Shown here: one piece after another, positions 16,899-25,960 of the stretch
Layout: each line of letters opens with the position of its first letter
Position numbering within the stretch: the stretch's first letter is position 1
Program-made: the position numbers and the translations under genes
Notes under the pieces: generated by a model
Databases searched by the model: none
Told to the model about the DNA's origin: nothing
What the model saw: the letters and a program-made list of their open reading frames with translations, nothing else
Origin: Anaeromicrobium sediminis
Lineage (GTDB): Bacteria; Bacillota; Clostridia; Peptostreptococcales; Thermotaleaceae
DNA length: 64,000 nt
Direction: 5' to 3'
Assembly (NCBI RefSeq): GCF_002270055.1
Contig: NZ_NIBG01000016.1
Span: 16,676-80,675, forward strand

Positions 16899-17252
16899 AT
16901 AGTAGCTAGAGAACATGATTTAATTCCTGGAACTGTTAGAAGGTGGGGGAGGGAATCTAAAAATAATTAGGAATCTGCTTTTAAACTGCTTTTGTGGTTA
17001 AAATATTAATAATAAGGTTGTTGAAAACTTAGAAATATCTATACAAGGGATTTAGCAAAAAAAGAACCTACTATAGACGATAAATTAGAAATAGCTACAA
17101 AGTGGATAAAAGCTGGATATAAGGCTACATGTGTACTTAAGGTAGTAAGGTTCTTTATTTCTACTGGCTTTAAACTATCAAGCTTTAATATTTCTCAAGA
17201 TGAAACACTAAAAATCCATGTCCTTGATTTTTATTTTACACAACTAAAGTAA
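16899..17252 (+). pseudogene. Decayed IS3-family transposase
   Basis: One frame (from ~16902) gives VAREHDLIPGTVRRWGRESK then a stop and SAFK, which is the helix-turn-helix of an IS3-type OrfA. A second frame (17025-17252) gives LAKKEPTIDDKLEIATKWI followed by KAGYKATCVLKVV, the OrfB N-terminus. The catalytic DDE region is absent, the expected STYY is altered, and I find no terminal inverted repeats. It occupies most of the 16782-17280 gap. Confidence 0.65.
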
Positions 17253-17280
17253 TTTAATGAGATAACAATAAATATTTGAG

Positions 17281-17976
17281 TTATTTACTAGTTAAAATCT
17301 CTAGTGAATTACAAATATGATTGTACATAGTTTGTTTTGCTTTATGAGCTTCCTTAGTTTTAAAATAGTTAAGTATTTCAATGTGTTCTTTGTGGCCATT
17401 TTTAATAATAGTTTCATTTAGATGTTCAAGAGTTACTTTTTCTCTTTGAGCAATAAGCTGATTAGAGATTGAATCTAAAAAGTCTCCTATTACACTATTT
17501 TTTGAAATTTTTGTTATTTGATTATGAAACGCGAATCCAATATTGAATGTATACTTTTTATTTCTTAGAGCTACAACTTCTTGTTCTATAATTTTTTCAA
17601 GCTTTTTGATATCTTCATCAGTTGCTTTATTCACAGCTAAAAATGTTAATTCAGGTTCAATTATTAATCTAGTTTCCATTAATTCAAATATAGAAGATTC
17701 TTTCTTTGTCAAAGACATGGATTGCATGTTATTAATAATTATTAGAGCATCCTCGGAAACGTATGTTCCTTTTCCTGCCTTTGAAGTCAAAATTCCTATC
17801 AAAGCTAATGCTTTTAAAGCTTCACGCAGAGAGTGTCTACTTATCCCAAAATGTTTTGACAGTCCTATCTCACCGGGCATTTTATCCCCAGGTTTCCATT
17901 CGCCTTTCTTAATCATATCTATTATCTGAGTTGAAACCTCTTCATAAAAGTGTTTGCCTGTAATTGATTTAATCAT
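17281..17976 (-). CDS. GntR/FadR-family transcriptional regulator
   Basis: 231 residues. Winged helix at residues ~8-75 (LSKHFGISRHSLREALKALALIG, then GKGTYVSEDA) and an FCD domain (ELMETRLIIEPELTFLAV, then FHNQITKISKN near residue 150, and a C-terminal HKEHIEIL) carrying likely metal-ligand His residues. GGAGGTAATTC precedes ATG. It follows the SSS symporter and opine dehydrogenase genes on the same strand, so it is the likely repressor of that module. The TTGTACAA-centred palindrome before the symporter is a candidate target. Confidence 0.9.
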   Translation of the reverse strand: MIKSITGKHFYEEVSTQIIDMIKKGEWKPGDKMPGEIGLSKHFGISRHSLREALKALALIGILTSKAGKGTYVSEDALIIINNMQSMSLTKKESSIFELMETRLIIEPELTFLAVNKATDEDIKKLEKIIEQEVVALRNKKYTFNIGFAFHNQITKISKNSVIGDFLDSISNQLIAQREKVTLEHLNETIIKNGHKEHIEILNYFKTKEAHKAKQTMYNHICNSLEILTSK

Positions 17977-18240
17977 GAATTACCTCCATAAGCGTTTGTT
18001 AATATTGTCTAGAAAAAAGTAACTACTAAGTTTATTTGAGAAAAGTGCATAATTATAATTTTAAAAACTTTCTAACATATATTTATATAAAAGTTCTAAA
18101 GACATACTACACATATTGTGCAATTATCTTATTAATATAAATATAATACTTTTTGAAAGAATTTCAAAGAGTTTTTATTTTTTATCTTGTATAATGATAT
18201 TGAAAATTTGAACTTTTACTACAAAATCTTTAGATTTGAT

Positions 18241-18270
18241 AAAAAAATGCCTTTGTTAAAAGGCATTTTT
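18241..18270 (-). terminator. Terminator after SSS symporter
   Basis: AAAAATGCCTTT pairs with AAAGGCATTTTT around a GTTA loop; symmetrical, with U-runs on both strands. The 17977-18322 gap otherwise shows only AT-rich promoter-like sequence for gntR. Confidence 0.85.
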
Positions 18271-18322
18271 AATAAGTATTTCAATGCTACTAAGCAAGTA
18301 TTATCTAATAACATGTAATATA

Positions 18323-19726
18323 TTAAGTATCAGCTTTGACTTTGTCGGATTTGGTTATAAGACTAAACACTACCATCGTTATTAATGATGTTATTAGACC
18401 TGCTCCAATCGCAGGTACTGACATTGCTTTAAGAGATGGAACTAATGAGAATAGTAAAGCTGATCCCACTCCACTAATCATACCGGCAATAGCTCCCTGC
18501 GTAGTTGCTCTTTTCCAGAAACGACCTAGGAATAATGGGAATAATAGTCCTGAAGATGTAAGTGTATATCCTAAAACTAAAACTTTTAAAACCATAGGAA
18601 TATAAATACCGATAATAACACCAACTACACCTAGTACTATAATAGCTTTCTTAGAAAATTTCAATATATCCTCATCAGTGGCATCAAGATTAAATATGTT
18701 TTGATAAAAGTCTCTTGTTATACTTGCTGACGTACTATGCAATGCAGAGTCAGCAGTAGAGACTATTGCAGCAACTATTCCTGCAAGCATTATTACTGAA
18801 GCTGTTTTAGGCAATAAGTTTGTAATAGCCCAGCTCATTGCCATCTCCTTATCTGCTAAATCTGGCGCTAATTTGTATATTGCCATACCTAGTAATGAAG
18901 CCCAAGTACCTGCTAAAACACAAGAAATTACAAGATTATATAAGCCCTGTTTTGCAACTTTGGTTGATTTAGCTGCGTAAATTCTCTGATGGTAAATTTG
19001 AAGAACCATCTGTCCTGGCAAAACAGCCAGTATCCATCCCCATACTACAGATTTTCCAGGGGCAAATAACCCTAGATTTGCTTGAGGAACAGCTGCGAAA
19101 ATTTCGTTAAACCCACCTGCCTTAACAACGGCAATTGGAAATAATATCAACATACCAAATAACATTAGTCCAAGTTGAGCAACGTCAGTATAAGCAACCG
19201 CAATAATTCCACCACTCATAGTATAAATTACAACAACAACTGCAGAAATTATAATCCCAACATTTATAGGAATTCCAGTTAATAAATTCATTATTTTACC
19301 TGCAGCAATTGGCTGGGATACCCACCATCCTAAGGTTACAAGTGTTGCAGTAACTGATGTTACAGCCCTTAATGTTTTGGAGTCACCATACATACTGCAC
19401 ATCCAGTCTGTGGTTGTATAAAAGTCCTGTTCTCTTAACCAACCGGCTACTAAAGTTGCTAAAAGTAGAACTCCTATTGCGGTAGCAATTCCAGTATAAG
19501 CAAATTCCGCAAATCCGTATTTATAACCAAGACCTACATGTGCTACCATCATCCCGCCTCCAAAGGCAGAAGCTACTTGTGTAGCAGTAACCGTAAGAGT
19601 ATTAAAATTTCTACCTCCTACATAAAAATCAGCAGCAGTTTTTTGTTTTTTTGCAGCCCATGCTCCTACTGCAAGCATTGCTCCCAAGAAACCCAATAAC
19701 ACCAATAATATAGTCCAATTAATCAT
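18323..19726 (-). CDS. Sodium:solute symporter (SSS family)
   Basis: About 467 residues and roughly 13 membrane helices. Typical SSS features: FYVGGRNFNTLTVTATQVAS near residue 38 (helix 1/2 region), GYKYGFAEFAYTG, then TMSGGIIAVAYTDVAQ near 165, and the STADSALHSTSASITRDFY segment near 330, which carries the Ser/Thr Na+ ligands. Members import proline, pantothenate, amino acids or sugars with Na+; the neighbouring opine dehydrogenase suggests an amino-acid or opine substrate. Of two ATGs six bases apart, the second (19726) is better spaced from GGGGG. Confidence 0.9.
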   Translation of the reverse strand: MINWTILLVLLGFLGAMLAVGAWAAKKQKTAADFYVGGRNFNTLTVTATQVASAFGGGMMVAHVGLGYKYGFAEFAYTGIATAIGVLLLATLVAGWLREQDFYTTTDWMCSMYGDSKTLRAVTSVTATLVTLGWWVSQPIAAGKIMNLLTGIPINVGIIISAVVVVIYTMSGGIIAVAYTDVAQLGLMLFGMLILFPIAVVKAGGFNEIFAAVPQANLGLFAPGKSVVWGWILAVLPGQMVLQIYHQRIYAAKSTKVAKQGLYNLVISCVLAGTWASLLGMAIYKLAPDLADKEMAMSWAITNLLPKTASVIMLAGIVAAIVSTADSALHSTSASITRDFYQNIFNLDATDEDILKFSKKAIIVLGVVGVIIGIYIPMVLKVLVLGYTLTSSGLLFPLFLGRFWKRATTQGAIAGMISGVGSALLFSLVPSLKAMSVPAIGAGLITSLITMVVFSLITKSDKVKADT

Positions 19727-19751
19727 ATACATCCCCCTTGTATAATATAAT

Positions 19752-19777
19752 TTGTAGTCAGTTGTACAATTCTACAA
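19752..19777. promoter_or_regulatory. Nested palindrome before the symporter (putative GntR operator)
   Basis: Central perfect palindrome TTGTACAA (19762-19769) flanked by TTGTAG and its complement CTACAA. It lies 26-50 bases before the symporter start, where a repressor could block transcription. The likely ligand-responsive binder is the GntR protein at 17281; that is inference. Confidence 0.45.
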
Positions 19778-20007
19778 CCATTGAAAACACTATAAAGTTT
19801 ACATTATAAAGATTCTTTTGAAGACTTTGATAAAGTAATCAAAGCTATAAGCTAATTAAAGTTATCCTTCAAATACACAATATTTCCCATAATTAACGTT
19901 TCAATAAACTTTTTAACTTCTACTATATTTTGGATTTTCCAATGTCACGCATTAATTACTCCCGTTCAATTGATTATTTTCTATAAAGTGCTATAACTAA
20001 TAGATCA

Positions 20008-20073
20008 TCAACACTTTGTGTTATCTGAAGAAGCAATTGTTCTTCCTGTACCTATTAGAATTAGCTTTTTCAT
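20008..20073 (-). pseudogene. N-terminal remnant of L-asparaginase
   Basis: With a good ribosome site (AAAAGGATTTATAC) the minus strand reads MKKLILIGTGRTIASSDN and then a stop after 21 codons. This is the start of bacterial L-asparaginases (ILLIGTGGTIAS), with the second catalytic-loop Gly changed to Arg. The rest of the gene is gone. The remaining parts of the 19733-20163 gap show only the operator above. Confidence 0.6.
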
Positions 20074-20163
20074 GTATAAATCCTTTTCAAATGAGAGATT
20101 ATTATAGAATTTTTATTTTTTATTCTAAGTTCTACTAGCCCAATATGTTAGATTAATAGATTT

Positions 20164-21300
20164 CTACACTTCTGACAATGCTATATTTTCTCTTTTTCCC
20201 GTTTGAACATAATTAATAATTTCTTCAGAAGTCATACCTGAAAGACCAACATTTTCAACAGTTCTTCCTGTTGTAGTAAAATCTTTATCCAGTAAGTATT
20301 CACCTAACTCGATAATTGTTGCCATTCTTTCAACATTTACTCCTAACATCCTACCTAATGAAACCAATGGCACTAATCCCATAGGGATATCTTCTGTGAT
20401 ATAACGAGTATTAAGATTTTTCTGACCTTTTACACCTGCGTATGCTTTAGTTTTTCTAACAACATCAGTTAACGTCAATGCCTCTACATCATATTGGCGT
20501 TTATATACTTCAAAAATAGATTCTACTTTCAAACCTAAAGCTTTAGCTACATTAAGTCTTTCTTTATCCATTTCTTCAACAAAATGACCAATAGATGGAG
20601 TGATACCATCCCAATAATATAACCAGTCATGTTTAGATTCAATCATGGATGTATTTAGTAAAGTTGGAGCAGGATGCACCATAGGCTTAACATTCTCTAG
20701 GCTTATTTCCATAACATTGGAAGCAGGATATATTTGAGGTAATGCAGTATTTAACATCTTAACAACTCTTTCTGTCTCATTAGATGGAAGCGCAGCAACT
20801 TTTAATCTATTCTTAATACCTAATATATTGACATGACCTTTCTCTTTACAGCGACAAGCATAAAGAAGTGTTTCAGCATCTGCAATAACTGGATTAGCTT
20901 CACAGCCTTCTTCTAACAATACCTTTTTGAACTCAAAAGCACCAAAAGTTGAACCTGGATGTAGGAATACGATTTGATCATCTTTTAAATATGGTGCACA
21001 ATTTTTAGCAATTTCCTTATGTGCCAATGCTGGAGTAACTATTGCAATTATATCTGCACCATTAAGTGCCTCAGTTATGTTTGTTGTAGCTAGTTCAAGC
21101 TTTCCAAAGCCTTGAACTACACCCTCTACTTTAATTCCTCCCTGTTTTTTTATTTCTTCAATGGTATCTAAGAAGATATCATATATCTTAACAGAAAAAC
21201 CCATAATAGCTAAGTGGCCTGCCATTGCCTGACCACCATTTCCACCTCCAATAATTGACCATTTTAAACTTTTTGCATACCAAAATTGTTTGGTCACCAT
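20164..21300 (-). CDS. NAD(P)-dependent opine dehydrogenase family protein
   Basis: 378 residues. N-terminal Rossmann fold with IIGGGNGGQAMAGHLAIMG near residue 15 and VTPALAHKEIAKNCAPYL near 95. The C-terminal NAD/octopine/nopaline dehydrogenase domain contains NVKPMVHPAPTLLN with the conserved His near 195 and DWLYYWDGITPSIGHFVEEMDKER. These enzymes reversibly join or cleave an amino acid and a 2-oxo acid. GGAGGTGGATA precedes the ATG at 21300. With the SSS symporter and GntR gene downstream on the same strand, it forms an uptake-and-oxidation module for an opine-like compound. Confidence 0.88.
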   Translation of the reverse strand: MVTKQFWYAKSLKWSIIGGGNGGQAMAGHLAIMGFSVKIYDIFLDTIEEIKKQGGIKVEGVVQGFGKLELATTNITEALNGADIIAIVTPALAHKEIAKNCAPYLKDDQIVFLHPGSTFGAFEFKKVLLEEGCEANPVIADAETLLYACRCKEKGHVNILGIKNRLKVAALPSNETERVVKMLNTALPQIYPASNVMEISLENVKPMVHPAPTLLNTSMIESKHDWLYYWDGITPSIGHFVEEMDKERLNVAKALGLKVESIFEVYKRQYDVEALTLTDVVRKTKAYAGVKGQKNLNTRYITEDIPMGLVPLVSLGRMLGVNVERMATIIELGEYLLDKDFTTTGRTVENVGLSGMTSEEIINYVQTGKRENIALSEV

Positions 21301-21353
21301 TATCCACCTCCATTTAAAGATTTGTTGAGTTATATAATTTATAATGATTTTGC

Positions 21354-21380
21354 TGTGCAACATGTGCAACCTGTTCAACA
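21354..21380. repeat. Three contiguous 9-bp repeats upstream of opine dehydrogenase
   Basis: TGTGCAACA, TGTGCAACC and TGTTCAACA follow one another without gaps, about 55-80 bases before the opine dehydrogenase start. The last unit is itself a 9-base palindrome (TGTT-x-AACA). The placement suggests an array of binding sites for a regulator. Confidence 0.55.
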
Positions 21381-21900
21381 AGTTATAACCATATGTTAAG
21401 GCAAATTTTGGAATAAATCAACCAGTATTTAGAAAATTGTGAATATTAAACAAAACACATTGATAGGTTTGATAAAATAATTAGAGTTTAGAAAACACAT
21501 GATTTTCAAGGAAAATTCATATGAAAGGATTATTATGTAGGCAAATGAATATAAATACAAACAAAAAGTAATTTTAAAGATGGCTAAGAGAATATTAAAA
21601 GGGAAAATAAAAAAATATTAGATCAAGGAAAACTGAAAAGTTAAATTAGTATAATATACCAAAAGTCACTAATAAAAAATGGAAAAGAAGTTAAGAATCT
21701 ATTATGAAGGTACATTAATTATGTGATAGTGAGAGAAAATAGTCGTTCAAAGGTATTTAATTTTAGAAGGGACTAGGACTTTTACTATAAAGGAGAAGTC
21801 TTTTTTGAGAAAAGGTAAAAGGTGAGCTAATCCAATATGATAGATATGATTATAGAACTATAATAATGAATATTTAGCAAACTATAGGCAATGAAAATAC

Positions 21901-21945
21901 TTGACAAATGAAAGTATATAGAATAATATTTGTATATACAAATAT
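21901..21945 (+). promoter_or_regulatory. Promoter with 20-bp perfect palindrome (MarR operator)
   Basis: TTGACA (21901-21906), a 17-base spacer, TATAAT-like TAATAT (21924-21929). A perfect 20-base palindrome, ATATTTGTAT followed by its complement (21926-21945), overlaps the -10 box and start point. This is the classic arrangement for MarR autorepression. The remainder of the 21381-21900 gap shows nothing I recognise apart from a weak hairpin near 21775-21806. Confidence 0.7.
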
Positions 21946-21961
21946 CGAAGGTGTGAATTCT

Positions 21962-22387
21962 ATGACAGAAAATTTACTTAGTTGTTGCTTATATTTTACA
22001 GCTAATAAATTATCCAGAATAATAACAAAGATGGCAGAAGAAGAATTTGTAAAAACAGGAGTATCGCCAAGTTATGCATTTTTATTAATGACTGTTTATA
22101 GTAATCCAGGAATATCGCCTAAAGAAATTTCTAAGGAACTGCACATTGCTCCATCAACTATTACAAGATTTGTTGATAAATTAGAAGTTAAAGGTTTAGT
22201 AAATAGGGAATTTAAAGGTAAAAATTCTTTTATTTATTTAACACAAGAAGGAAAAGAGCTTCAAGTAGAAATCCAAAAATGTTGGAAAAGTCTATATGAT
22301 AGATATTCTGAAATACTAGGTTATGAAGATGGAGATGCATTGACTTTGTTAATTAACGAAGCAGCTGGAAAATTAGAAACAAAATAA
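21962..22387 (+). CDS. MarR-family transcriptional regulator
   Basis: 141 residues with the MarR winged helix: GVSPSYAFLLMTVYSNPGISPKEI, then HIAPSTITRFVDKLEVKGLV recognition helix near residues 58-77 and the wing FKGKNSFIYLTQEG. The ATG at 21962 follows GAAGGTGTG; an upstream ATG at 21908 would place the operator inside the coding region. It precedes a flavin-reductase-family gene with a similar operator in front, so it probably represses both genes and is released by a small ligand or by oxidation (CC pair near the N-terminus, NLLSCCLYF). Confidence 0.9.
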   Translation: MTENLLSCCLYFTANKLSRIITKMAEEEFVKTGVSPSYAFLLMTVYSNPGISPKEISKELHIAPSTITRFVDKLEVKGLVNREFKGKNSFIYLTQEGKELQVEIQKCWKSLYDRYSEILGYEDGDALTLLINEAAGKLETK

Positions 22388-22443
22388 ATTAGTCAAAATA
22401 TAACTTGAATTTGAAGTGAAGATTCAAGTTATAAATTTGAAAA

Positions 22444-22468
22444 ATATTTAGTTGTACATACAAATATA
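22444..22468. promoter_or_regulatory. Second copy of the MarR-type operator
   Basis: ATATTTAGTTGTACATACAAATATA contains TTGTACATACAA, differing at few positions from the palindrome TTGTATATACAA before the marR gene. It lies about 70-95 bases before the flavin-reductase start. Confidence 0.55.
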
Positions 22469-22537
22469 GACTAAAGTTACAATTAAGAAAGAATTTATAC
22501 CACGTTATTAAAAAAGAAATGAGAAGGGGAATATAAA

Positions 22538-23092
22538 ATGAAAAAGAATTTAGGTGAAGTAAATGCACTATATCCCACACCGGTTGTATTGGTGGGGACT
22601 GAAGTTGATGGAAAGGTAAATTATATTAATATAGCTCATATAGGTATTATTGATATGAACACATTATCTTTAAGTATGCATAAATCACATTATTCAAATA
22701 AAGGGATTAAGGAAAAGATGACTTTAAGTATAAATATTCCTTCCGAAGATATGGTTGTAGAAGCTGATTATGTAGGTATAGTATCTGGGATGAGAACTGA
22801 TAAATCAAATGTTTTCGAAAGTTTTTACGGAGAAATAAAAGGAGCACCTATGATAAAAAAGGCACCAATAAATATGGAGTGTGAAGTTATTGATATTATT
22901 GATATGCCAAACCATGATGTGTTTTTAGTAAGGTCTAAAAATACTTATTGCAATGAAGAAATTCTTACTAATGAAAAAATAGATATGGCAAAAGTACAAC
23001 CTATGCTATTTGATATGCACTTAAGAAAGTATTGGAAACTTGGAGATGCTTTTGCTGATTGTTGGAAAGTTGGGAATATGTACAAAAAATAG
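22538..23092 (+). CDS. Flavin reductase family protein
   Basis: 184 residues of the FMN-binding split-barrel flavin reductase-like family. N-terminus LYPTPVVLVGTEVDGKVNYIN, FMN-contact region HKSHYSNKGI near residue 48, LSINIPSEDM and SGMRTDKSNVF. Proteins of this type in anaerobes bind FMN and transfer electrons or reduce small molecules. AGAAGGGGAATATAAA precedes ATG. The adjacent MarR gene and shared palindromes imply induction by a compound that MarR senses. Confidence 0.87.
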   Translation: MKKNLGEVNALYPTPVVLVGTEVDGKVNYINIAHIGIIDMNTLSLSMHKSHYSNKGIKEKMTLSINIPSEDMVVEADYVGIVSGMRTDKSNVFESFYGEIKGAPMIKKAPINMECEVIDIIDMPNHDVFLVRSKNTYCNEEILTNEKIDMAKVQPMLFDMHLRKYWKLGDAFADCWKVGNMYKK

Positions 23093-23160
23093 AATTATCT
23101 AAGATGTATCATAGAAAAAATTTAAATAGGTATTATGATTGTTAGATCAAATCATACTAT

Positions 23161-23221
23161 TAATAAAATTATCCCTATTAGGTAGGCATTTATAGTCTAA
23201 TCTAATAGGGATAATTTTATT
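23161..23221 (+). terminator. Terminator after flavin reductase
   Basis: TAAAATTATCCCTATTA pairs with TAATAGGGATAATTTTA over a loop of ~22 bases. The 23222-23626 gap shows nothing else I can assign. Confidence 0.8.
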
Positions 23222-23626
23222 AGTAAGGGAGAAAAAAATATAGATAAATTACTATGTGTATAAATATACTTTGTTTTTGCACATATGTAATAGTAGCGCA
23301 AATATTAATTCTGCAAGATTTTAATTCCATATATCATCCTTTATATTATTAGATAAAAAAGTGACAAAAAAATCTAGTAAAATTATGGAATTTATTGTAT
23401 AATTATGATGTTTTAAGTAACGAATTGAAGAGTTTTGAAAATAGAAGGAAACATTGAAATAGTTGCTATACAAGTAAAAAATACATTGGACTATTTATCA
23501 GAAAATTCATAGAATTAAATATACTTGTGAACAAATTTTAGATTTTGTCATATGGCCCCTTTACAAGGAGTCATAAATATTGCCTACATAAAAGTTGAAT
23601 GGGTTAAAGCATTAAGGAGGTGTATT

Positions 23627-25837
23627 ATGAAATTCAATAAATTAAAATACTTAATTTTATTATGTATAGGGATTTTTTTATTGACTTGTTCTATTATTTA
23701 TTTCAGTTATGAACATTATAAAAAAGATACCCTATTAAAAACGGAAAATACCTTAATAGAAAGTTCTCAAAACTATTCTGTATTCATGGAAAATATAATA
23801 GATCCATTGAAAGCCCTCGTTGAAAATACAGGAATTTTATTATCTGATTCTCATTTTAATAGTCCTAATAAAATAGAATCGATTTTTAATAAAATTATTA
23901 AGGAAGTACCTCTTATATCTGCTATGTATTTTGTGAATGAGAAAGATGGTAGTGAGATAAAAAGTAGCGGAAATGTTAACAATAAAGTTGATTTAAGAGA
24001 TAGACCTTGGTATGTAAATACTAGTTTTTCAGACGAGCCTATTATAACACCAGTATATACAGATTTGAGCACTAAAAAGTCTGTCATAACTTTGTCCTAT
24101 GCTATCAGAAAAAATGGTAACTTAAAAGGAGTTATTGCAGTAGATATATTTTTAGAAGATTTCTATAAAACTTTTAGCATTATTACACATAAGGAGAATG
24201 TAGTCAATTATATTGTTGATGAAAATGGAAGTATTGTTCTTCATCCTGAAGAAAAATTACTAGGCGTTTCTACGTTTCAACCTGAAAAAACCTATTTAGA
24301 TCAATTTACAGATGATGAAAAAAAGAAAATGGAAGATTACATGAAAATTTGGAATGAAAATATAGAACGTTTATTTAGGTCTCCGTCAGGAAAAATATAT
24401 TACAGTGGTGATTTGAAAGAAAAAGCATACGTATATTTTAACAAAATTCCTAACACACACTGGACAATCGTAAGTCGAATAGATTATGAAAAAGTGAAAA
24501 CTGATAACCTTCTTTACTTAATAAAGGCTTCCAGCTTAGGATTTGTTATTTTAATAGGCATGGGAATACTTATATATTTTGTATTTACTAAAATATATGA
24601 TATAGACGATTTAACAGGTGTCTATAGGAAAAATAAGCTGTTGGAAGTTTTACAAAAAGAATCTAATAGAGGGAAGAAAATTATTCTATTCATGGACATA
24701 TATAATTTCTCAGCAATAAACGGAAATTACGGAAGCAAAGTGGGAAACAAGATTATTAAAGAGCTAACGAATATATTAAAAAATTATTTATATAATGATG
24801 GACTTTTGATCCACTCTAAAGCAGATGATTTTATTTTCTTATTCCACACGGAAGACTGGAACAATGCTATTCAAAAGACAGAAGTACTTAATGAAAAATT
24901 AAAAGATTTATCTATAAAAATAGATAATGTGAATATAAATATAAATGTTTTTTTAGGTTTAACAAAATTAAATCCATTAGAAATGGAAGACTTGGATACT
25001 TCTTTATTTTTAATAGAAGATACTTTAAATCAATTAAAGAAAACTAGCGAAAAGAGTTTTTTGGCGTTTCCTGACTCGCATGATCTACTTGAGATAAAAA
25101 AGCAAAGAGATAATAAAAAAGAAGAACTTATTAAAGCCATGGAGGAAGATCGAATAGTTCCATTTTTTCAACCTATATACAATATAAAGGAAGATAAGAT
25201 TGAAAAATACGAAGTTCTTATGCGCATTAAGGATGGAGAAAATTATTTATCTCCATTTCCTTACATAAAAGTGGCAGAAGATAATAATTTAATAGAAAAG
25301 CTAGATTTAACAGTAATAGAAAAGGCCCTAAAATATAAGAGTGAAGTTGATCAGAAAGATGTAATTAAACTTTCCATAAATGTTTCAGGAAGAGACTTGA
25401 ACGATTCAAGCTTTTTACCTAGAGTAGTTCTTTTAGCAGATGAATATAAAATAAATTACACAAATGTTGTATTTGAAATTACCGAGACACAAAATATAAA
25501 AAATTTGGACCGCTTGATTAATACAATACATTCTTTTAAGGAATTAGGATTTAAGTTTTCTATAGATGACTTTGGAACAGGATTTTCTTCTATGCAATAT
25601 TTAAAGCGTATTCCAGCAGATTATTTAAAAATAGATGGGTCATTTATAAGAGATTTAAATGAAAATGAAAAGAATTTATATCTTGTAAAATCTATTGTAA
25701 GCATGGCCAAGGCGTTTGAAATGACTGCTATTGCAGAATTTGTAGAGAATGACAAAATATTAAATGTTCTAAAAGAAATAGGAATAGATTATGGACAAGG
25801 TTATCATATAGGAAAACCCTATAAATCTTTTATTTAG
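23627..25837 (+). CDS. Membrane c-di-GMP phosphodiesterase: Cache, degenerate GGDEF, EAL
   Basis: 736 residues. Membrane helix at ~7-27, an extracytoplasmic Cache-type sensor (DLRDRPWYVNTSFSDEPIIT near residue 120), a second helix near 300-322, a GGDEF domain and an EAL domain. In the GGDEF domain the active-site loop is SKADDF instead of GGDEF, so it should not make c-di-GMP. The EAL domain keeps EVLMR (529-533), LSINVSGRDL, FEITET and SIDDFGTGFSS (Asp 647-648), so hydrolysis of c-di-GMP to pGpG is likely; the usual AEGVE is AEFVE. AAGGAGGTGTATT precedes the ATG at 23627. A c-di-GMP riboswitch follows directly, a close functional link. Confidence 0.9.
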   Translation: MKFNKLKYLILLCIGIFLLTCSIIYFSYEHYKKDTLLKTENTLIESSQNYSVFMENIIDPLKALVENTGILLSDSHFNSPNKIESIFNKIIKEVPLISAMYFVNEKDGSEIKSSGNVNNKVDLRDRPWYVNTSFSDEPIITPVYTDLSTKKSVITLSYAIRKNGNLKGVIAVDIFLEDFYKTFSIITHKENVVNYIVDENGSIVLHPEEKLLGVSTFQPEKTYLDQFTDDEKKKMEDYMKIWNENIERLFRSPSGKIYYSGDLKEKAYVYFNKIPNTHWTIVSRIDYEKVKTDNLLYLIKASSLGFVILIGMGILIYFVFTKIYDIDDLTGVYRKNKLLEVLQKESNRGKKIILFMDIYNFSAINGNYGSKVGNKIIKELTNILKNYLYNDGLLIHSKADDFIFLFHTEDWNNAIQKTEVLNEKLKDLSIKIDNVNININVFLGLTKLNPLEMEDLDTSLFLIEDTLNQLKKTSEKSFLAFPDSHDLLEIKKQRDNKKEELIKAMEEDRIVPFFQPIYNIKEDKIEKYEVLMRIKDGENYLSPFPYIKVAEDNNLIEKLDLTVIEKALKYKSEVDQKDVIKLSINVSGRDLNDSSFLPRVVLLADEYKINYTNVVFEITETQNIKNLDRLINTIHSFKELGFKFSIDDFGTGFSSMQYLKRIPADYLKIDGSFIRDLNENEKNLYLVKSIVSMAKAFEMTAIAEFVENDKILNVLKEIGIDYGQGYHIGKPYKSFI

Positions 25838-25960
25838 CTAAATAAAACATAGTTATATTATCTATGTATTAAGGTGGGAAAATAGTTAATGAATATGGGT
25901 ATTTATGTGGATTGAAGATTTTCTAAGCAGTTGATATAATGAAACAAACATGACGAAAAT

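Noticed and set aside
16899..17252. Functional insertion sequence
   Set aside because: Both transposase frames are interrupted, the catalytic region is missing and no terminal inverted repeats were found.
21354..21380. CRISPR-like repeat
   Set aside because: Units are 9 bases, contiguous and without spacers, and no cas genes are present.
21775..21806. Hairpin AGGACTT...AAGTC plus U-run in the gap before marR as evidence of a lost gene
   Set aside because: The stem is short and I find no protein-like remnant upstream of it.
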